From: Chloroflexota bacterium
Lineage (GTDB): Bacteria; Chloroflexota; Dormibacteria; Dormibacterales; Dormibacteraceae
Reading direction: 5' to 3'
Assembly (NCBI GenBank): GCA_005881025.1
Contig: VBFO01000112.1
Span: forward strand, 1 to 45,237
DNA: 45,237 bases
Shown: positions 1 to 7,730 of the stretch, one piece after another
How positions within the stretch are numbered: the first letter of the stretch is position 1
Layout of the letters: each line of letters starts with the position of its first letter
Program-made: the position numbers and the translations under genes
Notes under the pieces: generated by a model
Databases searched by the model: none
Told to the model about the DNA's origin: nothing
What the model saw: only the letters and a program-made list of their open reading frames with translations

Positions 1-526
1 CCACTTCGCGCGCCGATTCGAGCAGAAACTTGGCCGCCTGTCCGAAGGTCCGCAGCCCCGACTCAGCTTCAAATGGATGGCCGGCGGCCGTGAGTGCGGC
101 CTCTGCTGATGGCGAGAGGCGGCCGGCCAGCGGATAGGAGGCAGGTATGTCACCTGGATCGCCGAGCGCCGCTTCGGCGCCAGGCACCTTGAAGTAGAAC
201 CGCCCTCGGCCGGCTTCGACGACGGCGGTCACCGGCGTCCCACTTCGAGCCGCCTGAAGATCGAGGGCATGCAGTGGAACGATAGGCGCCTCGAGACCCA
301 TCGCCAGCCCCAGCCCGAAGGAGACACCGACCCGTAAGCCTGTGAACGAGCCTGGACCCGTCACCACCGCGACCCTGGTGATGGCGTTCTCTTTCGCGAG
401 CCGGCGCAGCAGCGGGACGAGCTCTGGGCTGCGCGAGGGCACCGAGTGCTCCGCGATGGCACCTGTCTGCTCGTCTACTGTCGCAACCGCCGCCGTGCTC
501 GACGACGTATCGATGACCAGGATCAC
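1..526 (-). CDS. tsaB: tRNA threonylcarbamoyladenosine biosynthesis protein TsaB (C-terminus truncated by window edge)
   Basis: Reading the minus strand from GTG at 526 gives VILVIDTSSSTAAVATVDEQTGAIAEHSVPSRSPELVPLLRRL...VAVVTGPGSFTGLRVGVSFGLGLA, the TsaB motif. GTGA overlap with the tsaE stop. The 150..623 ORF in the track is a different frame. Confidence 0.9.
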   Translation of the reverse strand, partial: MILVIDTSSSTAAVATVDEQTGAIAEHSVPSRSPELVPLLRRLAKENAITRVAVVTGPGSFTGLRVGVSFGLGLAMGLEAPIVPLHALDLQAARSGTPVTAVVEAGRGRFYFKVPGAEAALGDPGDIPASYPLAGRLSPSAEAALTAAGHPFEAESGLRTFGQAAKFLLESAREV

Positions 527-918
527 ATCCGGATCCGGCGGCGGTCACCGCCGAGGGTCTCGAACGTGATCTGGCGTCCGGTCTTCGCCTCGATGCGATC
601 GCCCCATTCGACCACCACCGCACCTTCGTCGATCAGCTCGTCGAGGCCGAGGTCCGCGAGCTCGCCGGCCGCCTTGACCCGGTAGAGGTCGACGTGAGCC
701 AGCTGGACCCGCCCGGGATAGATGCGCACGAGCTGAAAGGTCGGGCTGGCCACCTGGGCCTCTGAGCCGGCGCCTCGGGCGAGGCCGCGCACGAATGTCG
801 TCTTACCGGCTCCGAGCGGTCCAGTCAGGAGGATGAGGTCGCCGGCCCGCAGCCTCCGCCCGAGCTCCTCACCCTCGGCCTCCGTCTCGTCAGGGCTGTT
901 GGTGACGATCTCACGCAA
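523..918 (-). CDS. tsaE: tRNA threonylcarbamoyladenosine biosynthesis ATPase TsaE
   Basis: Walker A GPLGAGKTTFVRGLARG, SPTFQLVRIY, HVDLYR; adjacent to tsaB. TTG start. Confidence 0.93.
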   Translation of the reverse strand: MREIVTNSPDETEAEGEELGRRLRAGDLILLTGPLGAGKTTFVRGLARGAGSEAQVASPTFQLVRIYPGRVQLAHVDLYRVKAAGELADLGLDELIDEGAVVVEWGDRIEAKTGRQITFETLGGDRRRIRM

Positions 919-1795
919 AGTGGTCGTAGCCGCGCAGGTTCAGCTGCAGCGGCAGGCCCTCCCTGTCGGTCACCGTCAGCTGGCGCTCGGCGGTCAACAC
1001 GCCAATGGGTTTGAGGCCTGCTTTGCGGATGACAGCTTCGGGGCCGGTGCAGACCAGTTCCACCTCCTCCCCGCTCGACAGCGCCTCCTGCCAGGTGGCG
1101 CCCGCCGCCACCGGCACGTCTGGTGCGCGCAGCAGGCAGCCGGATCCGGACATGACGGCGAACTTCTCCATCTCCTTGATGAGGCCGTCGGAGATGTCTC
1201 CGCAGCAGAGCCCAAGCTCGTTGAGGCGCTTGCCCTCTGCGAGCCGCGGCTCGGGCCGCAGCACGTGTCGAGTGCGCAGAGCCACCGCCGCCGTACCGAG
1301 TGGACCGGTCACCGCGACCGCCCAGCCCGGTCTCGCTTCGCTGCGCGGCAGCGGGCGATGCCTGGCCGTCCCCGCCACGGTGATGGAGAGGACCGCCGGG
1401 CCTTCGATGGCACTCATGTCGCCGCCGACGATCATCAGGTTGGTCTTTTTGGCAAGGGCGGCCATGCCTTTGAAAAGCGCGACAAAGTCCTGCTGCGGCC
1501 ACGACCGCGGGACGGCGACTGAGGTCAGCGCCCACACAGGCGTCGCGCCTTTGGCCGCGAGGTCTCCGAGCGCGAGCGCAAGCGCGCGCCAGCCTGCGTC
1601 TTCAGGGGTCATCCACGAGAGGTCGAAGTGAACCTTCTCCACCGCCATGTCGGTGCTGGCGACGGTGTACGCCCCGTGGTCATCCCACGCGGCGGCATCG
1701 TCCTCCCCTGCCGCGATCGCAATGCCCTGCGTGGTGAGATAGGGCGTGATCAGCTTGAGGAGGCCGGCCTCGCCGGCGCCCGCAACTGACGTCAT
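911..1795 (-). CDS. thiL: thiamine-monophosphate kinase ThiL
   Basis: GEDDAAAWDDHGAYTVASTDMAVEKVHFDLSWMTPEDAGWRALALALGDLAAKGATP is typical ThiL; ATGA overlap with thiE. Confidence 0.92.
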   Translation of the reverse strand: MTSVAGAGEAGLLKLITPYLTTQGIAIAAGEDDAAAWDDHGAYTVASTDMAVEKVHFDLSWMTPEDAGWRALALALGDLAAKGATPVWALTSVAVPRSWPQQDFVALFKGMAALAKKTNLMIVGGDMSAIEGPAVLSITVAGTARHRPLPRSEARPGWAVAVTGPLGTAAVALRTRHVLRPEPRLAEGKRLNELGLCCGDISDGLIKEMEKFAVMSGSGCLLRAPDVPVAAGATWQEALSSGEEVELVCTGPEAVIRKAGLKPIGVLTAERQLTVTDREGLPLQLNLRGYDHFA

Positions 1796-2415
1796 GCGTC
1801 CAGCATCGCACGCAGGCGGCGAGTCACCGCCTCGGGGTTGGCGGCGCCGCCGATGGCTCTGATTACACAGACGCGACGGATCGCGCGCGAGGTCAGCTGC
1901 CCGAGGTTTGACTCATCGATGCCACCGATGGCGAACACCGGCACCCTCGCCGCCTTGGTGACCGCAACGACGACGTCCGGACCTATCACCTCTTTCTGCG
2001 GCTTGAGCGGGGTCGCGAAAGCTGGGCCGCAGCCGATGTAGGATGCGCCGCTTGCGACGGCTGCCTTTGCCGCTGCGGGCGTTGACGCCGACGCCCCGAT
2101 CAACATGGCTTCGCCGGCGACTTTTCGCGCCGACTCGAGGCTCAGGTCGTCTGGCCCGAGATGGACGCCGTCGGCGCCCACCATCATCGCGATGTCGACA
2201 TGGTCGTTGACGATGAAGAGCGCGCCGGCTGCGGCGGTCGCCTCGCGGAGCCGGCCCGCCACCTCGAGCAGCTCACCTCGCGGCAAGGACTTGTGGCGGA
2301 GCTGGATCACATCGGCGCCTCCGCGCAGGGCGGCCAGGGCGATGGCGAGGAGGTCTTCGGGATCTCGATCCGCCGTGATGACGTACAGCCGGGCCGAGTC
2401 TAGGCTTCGGTTCAG
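1792..2415 (-). CDS. thiE: thiamine-phosphate synthase ThiE (probable CTG start)
   Basis: IQLRHK, FIVNDHVDIAMMVGADGVHLGPDDL, YIGCGPAFATPLK, VFAIGGI. The conserved N-terminus LYVITADRD lies upstream of the first canonical start (GTG 2310), so the start is extended to CTG 2415. Confidence 0.85.
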   Translation of the reverse strand: MNRSLDSARLYVITADRDPEDLLAIALAALRGGADVIQLRHKSLPRGELLEVAGRLREATAAAGALFIVNDHVDIAMMVGADGVHLGPDDLSLESARKVAGEAMLIGASASTPAAAKAAVASGASYIGCGPAFATPLKPQKEVIGPDVVVAVTKAARVPVFAIGGIDESNLGQLTSRAIRRVCVIRAIGGAANPEAVTRRLRAMLDA

Positions 2416-2630
2416 CTCAGGATCTGGCGGAGCTTCTCGCGGAAGGCCGCGGGGGCTGTGTCGCAGTCACACGAGTGCTTGATGAGGCGCTTGAGGTGCG
2501 TCTGGAACTCGTAGCTGTCCATGCAGTCGGGGCACCCTTCCAGGTGCAGCTGCACCTCGAGGACCTCGGTGCTGTTCAGCTCGCGGTCTACGTAGCGATC
2601 CAGCTTCTCCTTACAGTCGGGGCAGTTCAT
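2412..2630 (-). CDS. zinc-finger anti-sigma factor, RsrA/mycothiol-system anti-sigma-R type
   Basis: 72 aa; HLEGCPDC (HxxxCxxC) ZAS motif with additional Cys; directly follows an ECF sigma factor with ATGA overlap. Confidence 0.85.
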   Translation of the reverse strand: MNCPDCKEKLDRYVDRELNSTEVLEVQLHLEGCPDCMDSYEFQTHLKRLIKHSCDCDTAPAAFREKLRQILS

Positions 2631-3208
2631 TGGGTCGGCATCTCTTTGTTACTGGCGCGCACGATACCTGATTCCACAGCGTACTCAAAGAGGCTCTTTT
2701 GGAGCTGCTGGCGGGCCCGGTGGAGGCGGGACATGACAGTCCCGATCGGCACCCCGAGCGTCTCGGCGGCGTCCTTGTACGAGAAGCCTTCGACATCGAC
2801 CAGGAGCACCACCTCACGGTGGAGCGGGGGCAGCTCTTCGACCGCCGCCACCACCTCGGAGGCCGCCATCTTGTCGAGCACGTCAGCCTCCGGCTTGGCG
2901 CCCTCGTCACGGAGCTTGTCGTAGAGGACGAACTCACCCACGTCGTCCAGGCTCACGTCCTCTTTGCGCGACCCTTTGAAGCGGTCCCAGAAGAGGTTGC
3001 GCATGATGGCGAAGAGCCAGGCCTTCATGTTGGTGCCCGTCTGGTAGCTGTGCTGGTAGCGGAGGGCGCGAAGGTATGCCTCCTGGACCAGGTCCTGCGC
3101 CTGGTCGGGATCGCGCGTCAAGCGCAGCGCGCCGCGATAAAGGGTGTCGAGGTGCGTCAGCGCTTCTTCGGCGAATGTGGTTGGAGCCTGGCTTTGGCTT
3201 TCCGCCAT
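2627..3208 (-). CDS. ECF RNA polymerase sigma factor, SigR/SigH-like
   Basis: DPDQAQDLVQEAYLRALR (region 2) and GFSYKDAAETLGVPIGTVMSRLHRARQQL (region 4). ATG at 3208 (MAESQSQAP) preferred over TTG 3250. Confidence 0.9.
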   Translation of the reverse strand: MAESQSQAPTTFAEEALTHLDTLYRGALRLTRDPDQAQDLVQEAYLRALRYQHSYQTGTNMKAWLFAIMRNLFWDRFKGSRKEDVSLDDVGEFVLYDKLRDEGAKPEADVLDKMAASEVVAAVEELPPLHREVVLLVDVEGFSYKDAAETLGVPIGTVMSRLHRARQQLQKSLFEYAVESGIVRASNKEMPTQ

Positions 3209-3249
3209 CAGTAGAGCCAGTGTAGTTTCACCTGCCTTACGCAATTTCA

Positions 3250-3276
3250 AACGTGAAGGCAGGCGCTTGCTATTCC
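3250..3276 (-). promoter_or_regulatory. putative SigH/SigR-type promoter of the sigma-factor operon
   Basis: Minus strand GGAATA (3271-3276)-N17-CGTT (3250-3253), about 42 nt upstream of the sigma ATG; resembles the published SigH/SigR consensus GGAAT/A...GTT. Confidence 0.6.
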
Positions 3277-3281
3277 GGGGC

Positions 3282-3308
3282 GAGGGGGCTGGTACGCCCA
3301 GCCCCCTC
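3282..3308 (-). terminator. GC-rich hairpin downstream of the secreted-protein gene
   Basis: GAGGGGGCTGG-TACGC-CCAGCCCCCTC, perfect 11-bp stem, immediately after the 3320 stop; no clear U-tract. Confidence 0.5.
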
Positions 3309-3319
3309 TTGAAGTTGAT

Positions 3320-5143
3320 TTACGACGCGCTGATCGCGCCGATCCAGGTGCCCCAGTTGCGCCCGAACGCGGGCGGAGTCGTCACGCCTTGAAACTGGTT
3401 GGCGTACTGGCTGGCGAACCAGATGTGGCCCCCACCGTCGAATGAGGTGGCCTCGTAGTCACCCCAGCGACAGACGGGAATGGCTCCGCCACATAGTGTC
3501 GGCCGGTACGAGGACTCGCCGGCCTTCAACAGGACGCCCGCGCCCGTGAAGTTGGCGTCGCCCGCGCCCCTGACGATGTAGCGGATCTCGGGATTGACTG
3601 TGCTGCTCATATGGTCGAACACCATCAGGAGATTGCCGTGTGCATCGGGCATGAATGCGGGGTACGTCGCCGACTCATCGCCGGAGAAGTTGTAGTAACC
3701 GGTCTTCGAGGCGGCGGCAGTGCCGAGTGCGCCTAGATCGACCACGGCCCACTCGATGCCTGGCACGACAGTTGGAGGCGTGTGGATCGCGGTACCCCAT
3801 CCCGTGTAGAGCTTGCCGTTGCGAATCACCGGGGTCGCGGGGATACGGAGGTCGTTGGCGTCGATGCACCGGCTGCAGCTCGGCTGCGTCGCCGGCGGCG
3901 GCACCAGGAACGGGTCGGTTGGAAGGTAGGTGCCGGTCAGCGTCGGTGCAGGACCGCCCTTGTCGTGGGCGATCGGGTTGGACATCTGCCACAGCACCAG
4001 CCCGCTGCACGAGTCGCTGAAGCCCTTGCCGGTGAATCCGCAGAGGTTGCCGTTGACGACATCCGGGCCGTCGATCGTGTCGACGAAGTTTTCACTGGTT
4101 CCTGCGCTGGAGTCGAGGTTGAGCGCCGGCTGCACGGTGTCGGCCAGGAACGGGCCCGTCTTGGCCGAAATGCCAGGGCCATTGCCGCGGAGGTTGAAAA
4201 AGGCGTCCGCTGTGAAGTTGCCCTTGCCCTTTTCCATCTGGGCCTTGTTGGCCTCGAACAGCTCAGCGTAGAACCCTCCGCTGGGCCCGACGCCGAACAT
4301 GTTCGCGGAGAGGTAGACGGCCTGGCTGTTCATGCCGAGCTGGGTGTAGTCGGCTGCGAAAGGCTGTCCCATCGTCATGTCGAACGCGTACACGTTCCAG
4401 GTGCCGCGAGGGTCGCTCGTCTGGCTGACGGCGACGTAGTACGTGGATTGGAATGGGCATGCGTCACCGACCGCAAAAGCGTTCTCCACCTGAAGCATGG
4501 CCGCCCAGAAGCGCCCATCGGCCGGGTCGTAGAGGGCTCTCGGGTCACTGAGGAAAGGCTGGCTTCGGTGGTCGGTGTCGCACGGTGTGCCGTCGGCATT
4601 GGTCACGTTCGGAACCCCGAAGAAGTTCTGGGCGCTGACCGGCCATCCGGCCTGGACGTTGCCCGCGGTGTCCCAGACCTGCCACTGCGTGTTGACACCC
4701 TGTAGCACGAACCGGGACGAAGCCGCGAGCGCCATGTCGGGCGGGTTACAGCCCAGCCCGAAGTAGGAGCAGGTCGTCGCGGATCCCTGCTGCCCGATGA
4801 AGCTGGCGCTGGTACCCGGGGTGGATGTAGACGGTTGGGAGCCGGAGACTGTGTTGTTGCTGTCGACGCCGCCGGAATCGGTCCGCCGGTTGCGGTTGCG
4901 GTCACCCTTTGGTGAAAGGGTCGAGATGCGGCCCTCGGCGTTTGAGGCTGACCCAGATTGAGTCGCACGCCCCTGCGGCGTAACTGTGTAGTGGGTGAAA
5001 GTCACCGCGCCGGCTTGCGAGGTGAAGGTCACGCCTGTGCCAGGTGGCCCTGTCGCCGCCTGGGCTGCCGAGCCGATGACCGCGGCCATCGAGCCGGCCA
5101 GCGCGGCCGCCGAGGCAACAGCAAGCAAACGTCTGCCGACTAC
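3320..5143 (-). CDS. secreted protein of unknown function
   Basis: Signal peptide MVVGRRLLAVASAAALAGSMAAVIGSAAQAATG; long ORF with CSRC and several Cys. Upstream Met codons in the ORF (5218) overlap a repeat and are unlikely starts. Confidence 0.75.
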   Translation of the reverse strand, partial: VVGRRLLAVASAAALAGSMAAVIGSAAQAATGPPGTGVTFTSQAGAVTFTHYTVTPQGRATQSGSASNAEGRISTLSPKGDRNRNRRTDSGGVDSNNTVSGSQPSTSTPGTSASFIGQQGSATTCSYFGLGCNPPDMALAASSRFVLQGVNTQWQVWDTAGNVQAGWPVSAQNFFGVPNVTNADGTPCDTDHRSQPFLSDPRALYDPADGRFWAAMLQVENAFAVGDACPFQSTYYVAVSQTSDPRGTWNVYAFDMTMGQPFAADYTQLGMNSQAVYLSANMFGVGPSGGFYAELFEANKAQMEKGKGNFTADAFFNLRGNGPGISAKTGPFLADTVQPALNLDSSAGTSENFVDTIDGPDVVNGNLCGFTGKGFSDSCSGLVLWQMSNPIAHDKGGPAPTLTGTYLPTDPFLVPPPATQPSCSRCIDANDLRIPATPVIRNGKLYTGWGTAIHTPPTVVPGIEWAVVDLGALGTAAASKTGYYNFSGDESATYPAFMPDAHGNLLMVFDHMSSTVNPEIRYIVRGAGDANFTGAGVLLKAGESSYRPTLCGGAIPVCRWGDYEATSFDGGGHIWFASQYANQFQGVTTPPAFGRNWGTWIGAISAS

Positions 5144-5166
5144 CATCACAACCCTCCTGCAACCAC

Positions 5167-5206
5167 GAGCCAAATGCCCGGGACCATGAGCCAAATGCCC
5201 GGGACA
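5167..5206. repeat. tandem repeat, 21-bp period (about 2 copies)
   Basis: GAGCCAAATGCCCGGGACCAT followed by GAGCCAAATGCCCGGGACA (starts at 5167 and 5188). Confidence 0.85.
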
Positions 5207-5245
5207 AACCCCCCACAAGCGTGTGGTGACCCATCGATCCTAGTC

Positions 5246-5264
5246 GCGGCCCGCTGCGGGCTGC
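5246..5264 (-). terminator. hairpin downstream of alr
   Basis: GCGGCCCG-CTG-CGGGCTGC (one G-T pair), 15 nt after the alr stop; no U-tract. Confidence 0.35.
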
Positions 5265-5279
5265 AACCTTCGATCGTGA

Positions 5280-6359
5280 TCAGTCTTTGTAGTGCAGCTC
5301 CACGCGCCGGCCCAGCGAGGTCAGGACCTCATACGAGATGGTGCCCGACCAGCGTGCCACCTCCTCCGCTGTGATGCGCTGGTCGCCATCGCGGCCGATT
5401 AGCGTGACCACGTCCCCGGGCTGAACACCCTCGATGCCGGTGACGTCCAGCGTGATCGCGTCCATGCTGACGGTGCCGATGAGCGGGGCGCGGTGGCCTC
5501 TTATGAGGACGTCGCCGCGGTTGGAGCGGATGCGGAAGACGCCGTCGGCATAGCCGATGGCCGCGGTCGCGACGCGCGATCTTTCGCGTGCCCGCCAGGT
5601 GGCCCCGTATCCGACAGTGTCGCCTTTGTTCACCGTCTTCAGGTGCGTGATGACCGAGCGGAGGGTGAGCGCCGGCTCGTTGCCCGACCACTGGCAGCCG
5701 TAAAGCGCGATCCCGCAGCGGACGGCGTCGAGGGCGTACTCCGGGAAGTGGCGCGCCCCGGCTGAGTTGCATGCGTGCCTCAGCCCCGGGTCCACGCCCA
5801 GCGATTCAATTGCCTGGGTGAAGCTGTCGAACTGATGGCGGGTCATGGCGGCGTCGCTGTCGGCGGAGGCGAAGTGGGTCCAGGTTCCGGCGAGCCTCAC
5901 GGCTGAGGATTCGTTGATTCGCCTGGCGAGTTTGGGCGCTTCCTCGGGCTGGCAGCCGAAACGGCCCATGCCGGTGTCGATCTTCAGATGTACAGGCACT
6001 ACCTCGTCTGCCCGCGACAGCGCGTCGACCATCTCCTCGCTCCAGACGCCAATCGAGCAGCCGCTCGTGGCGGCAGCTGAGGCGTGATCCGGCGTCATCC
6101 CGCCCATGACGAGGATGTGCTCGGCGGGCACGATGCCTCCGAGCTCGCGCGCTTCGGCGAGGGTCGCGACTGCGATTCTTGTGGCCCCGCCGTCGAGCGC
6201 GGCGCGGGCGACCCTGGTGGCGCCGTGACCGTAGCCATCGGCCTTGACGACCGCGATCAGGTGCGTTTGCTGCGGCAGGTGCTCGAGGATGCGGGCGGCG
6301 TTGGCGCGGACGGCGCCGAGGTCGACCTCCGCCCAGCGAAGACGGTCGGTGGCCGTCAG
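5280..6359 (-). CDS. alr: alanine racemase (probable CTG start)
   Basis: RLRWAEVDLGAVRANA...LIAVVKADGYGHGATRVA (PLP-Lys motif), KIDTGMGRFG, GTVSMDAITLDVT. The track ORF begins at 6131, which omits the catalytic Lys; CTG 6359 forms a CTGA overlap with the nnrD stop. Confidence 0.92.
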   Translation of the reverse strand: MTATDRLRWAEVDLGAVRANAARILEHLPQQTHLIAVVKADGYGHGATRVARAALDGGATRIAVATLAEARELGGIVPAEHILVMGGMTPDHASAAATSGCSIGVWSEEMVDALSRADEVVPVHLKIDTGMGRFGCQPEEAPKLARRINESSAVRLAGTWTHFASADSDAAMTRHQFDSFTQAIESLGVDPGLRHACNSAGARHFPEYALDAVRCGIALYGCQWSGNEPALTLRSVITHLKTVNKGDTVGYGATWRARERSRVATAAIGYADGVFRIRSNRGDVLIRGHRAPLIGTVSMDAITLDVTGIEGVQPGDVVTLIGRDGDQRITAEEVARWSGTISYEVLTSLGRRVELHYKD

Positions 6360-7606
6360 AGGCCGCCCTGGCGAAGAACGTTCATCACCAGTGGGATCTC
6401 GTCGAGAAGGTCGCCGGCCAGTAGTCCGGAGTCGCCGAGGCGCTGCGCGATCCTCCGGCCCGCCGCCGCGTGCACGTAGACGCCGCTGACTGCGGCGGTG
6501 TAAGGGTCTTCGCCTTGCGCCATGAGGGCGCCGATGATGCCGGCCAGCACGTCACCGGTGCCGCCGGTGGCCAGGGCGGGAACCTCATGGGGGTCCTCGC
6601 TGCAGCGACCGTCGGGGTGGGCGACCACTGTATGCGCGCCTTTGAGCACAACCACCGCTCCCCACTCCTTGGCGGCCTTGCGCGCGGAGCCGGGCCTGTC
6701 GGCGTTGATGGCCTCGGCGGTCCTGCCGGTGAGGCGGGCCATCTCGCCGGGATGGGGGGTGAGGACGCGCCTTGGTCCGAGCTTGCGCTTGGTGCGCGGC
6801 GAGTCGGCCAGGGCGTTGAGCCCGTCGGCGTCGATGACCATCGAGCAGTCGGCGTGGGTGGCGAGGTCGACCACCAGGCGCCAGGTGGAGCGGTCACGGC
6901 CGAGGCCGGGGCCGATGACGGCGGCGGAGGCGTCTGCAAGCTGGCGGAGGATGGTGTCGTGGGCGGAGTGGCCGACCACACCGGGCGCCACCTCGGCCAC
7001 CGGTGTGGCCATGACCTCGGTGACCTTCGCCGCCAGGATGGGATAGATGGTCTCGCCGATGAGCAGGCGGACGAGGCCGGCGCCGGTGCGGGCGGCGGCG
7101 GTGGCGGTGAGGTAGGCGGCGCCCGTGTAGCCGAGGCTGCCGGCCAGGACCACAAGAGTGCCAAAGGTTCCTTTGTGGGCGTCTTTGGGTCGTTCTGGCA
7201 GGGTGACCGCGTCGGGGGCCGGGAGGAGGTCGGTGATTGCCTGGGTGGGTTCGTTTCTCTCCGGCATCTCGAGGTGAGAGGTGGCCATGGCCAGCCGGCT
7301 GTGGTGGGTGATGCTGACCTCGACGCGGGCGCCGCGGGCGTCGCCCCCGATGAGCCTGACGCGGGGCGCGCCCATGGGTCCGGGGAGGACCTCGATGCGC
7401 TTTCTTGGAAAACAGATTCCTGTGCCGTCGAAGCATTTGATGACGGCTTCCTTGGCCGCCCACCGTCCGGCGAGTCGCTCGGGGTCGCCGGCGCAGTAGG
7501 CCAGCTCGGCGGGGGTGTAGACCTTGGGGAGGAAGCCGGGGCCGGAGCGCTTGACCGCGAGCGCGATCCGCTCGACCGAGACGGCGTCCACCCCGATGCG
7601 CTGCAT
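6356..7606 (-). CDS. fusion of holo-ACP synthase (AcpS) and ADP-dependent NAD(P)H-hydrate dehydratase (NnrD)
   Basis: N-term MQRIGVDAVSVERI...RWAAKEAVIK...SITHHSRLAMA (AcpS); C-term GTLVVLAGSLGYTGAAYLTA...VLTPHPGEMARLTG...LKGAHTVV...ATGGTGDVLAGIIGALMAQG (NnrD/YjeF_C). ATG at 7604-7606. Confidence 0.9.
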   Translation of the reverse strand: MQRIGVDAVSVERIALAVKRSGPGFLPKVYTPAELAYCAGDPERLAGRWAAKEAVIKCFDGTGICFPRKRIEVLPGPMGAPRVRLIGGDARGARVEVSITHHSRLAMATSHLEMPERNEPTQAITDLLPAPDAVTLPERPKDAHKGTFGTLVVLAGSLGYTGAAYLTATAAARTGAGLVRLLIGETIYPILAAKVTEVMATPVAEVAPGVVGHSAHDTILRQLADASAAVIGPGLGRDRSTWRLVVDLATHADCSMVIDADGLNALADSPRTKRKLGPRRVLTPHPGEMARLTGRTAEAINADRPGSARKAAKEWGAVVVLKGAHTVVAHPDGRCSEDPHEVPALATGGTGDVLAGIIGALMAQGEDPYTAAVSGVYVHAAAGRRIAQRLGDSGLLAGDLLDEIPLVMNVLRQGGL

Positions 7607-7645
7607 GGTTGTTAGTAAGGTACCGCGTGGTTCCGGACCGCGATT

Positions 7646-7716
7646 GAAGGGCCCGTTTGGTGCCAAAAGTGCGGGATCCTGGCGCTCGAAGGGCCCGCTT
7701 GGCGCCAAACGTGCGG
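7646..7716. repeat. tandem repeat pair, 42-bp period
   Basis: GAAGGGCCCGTTTGGTGCCAAAAGTGCGG (7646-7674) and GAAGGGCCCGCTTGGCGCCAAACGTGCGG (7688-7716), 26/29 identical, offset 42. Confidence 0.9.
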
Positions 7717-7730
7717 AAGGACGCGACCGA

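Noticed and set aside
1792-3319. TPP riboswitch upstream of thiE/thiL
   Set aside because: thiE begins within the anti-sigma gene's end with no leader; no THI-box-like sequence noticed.
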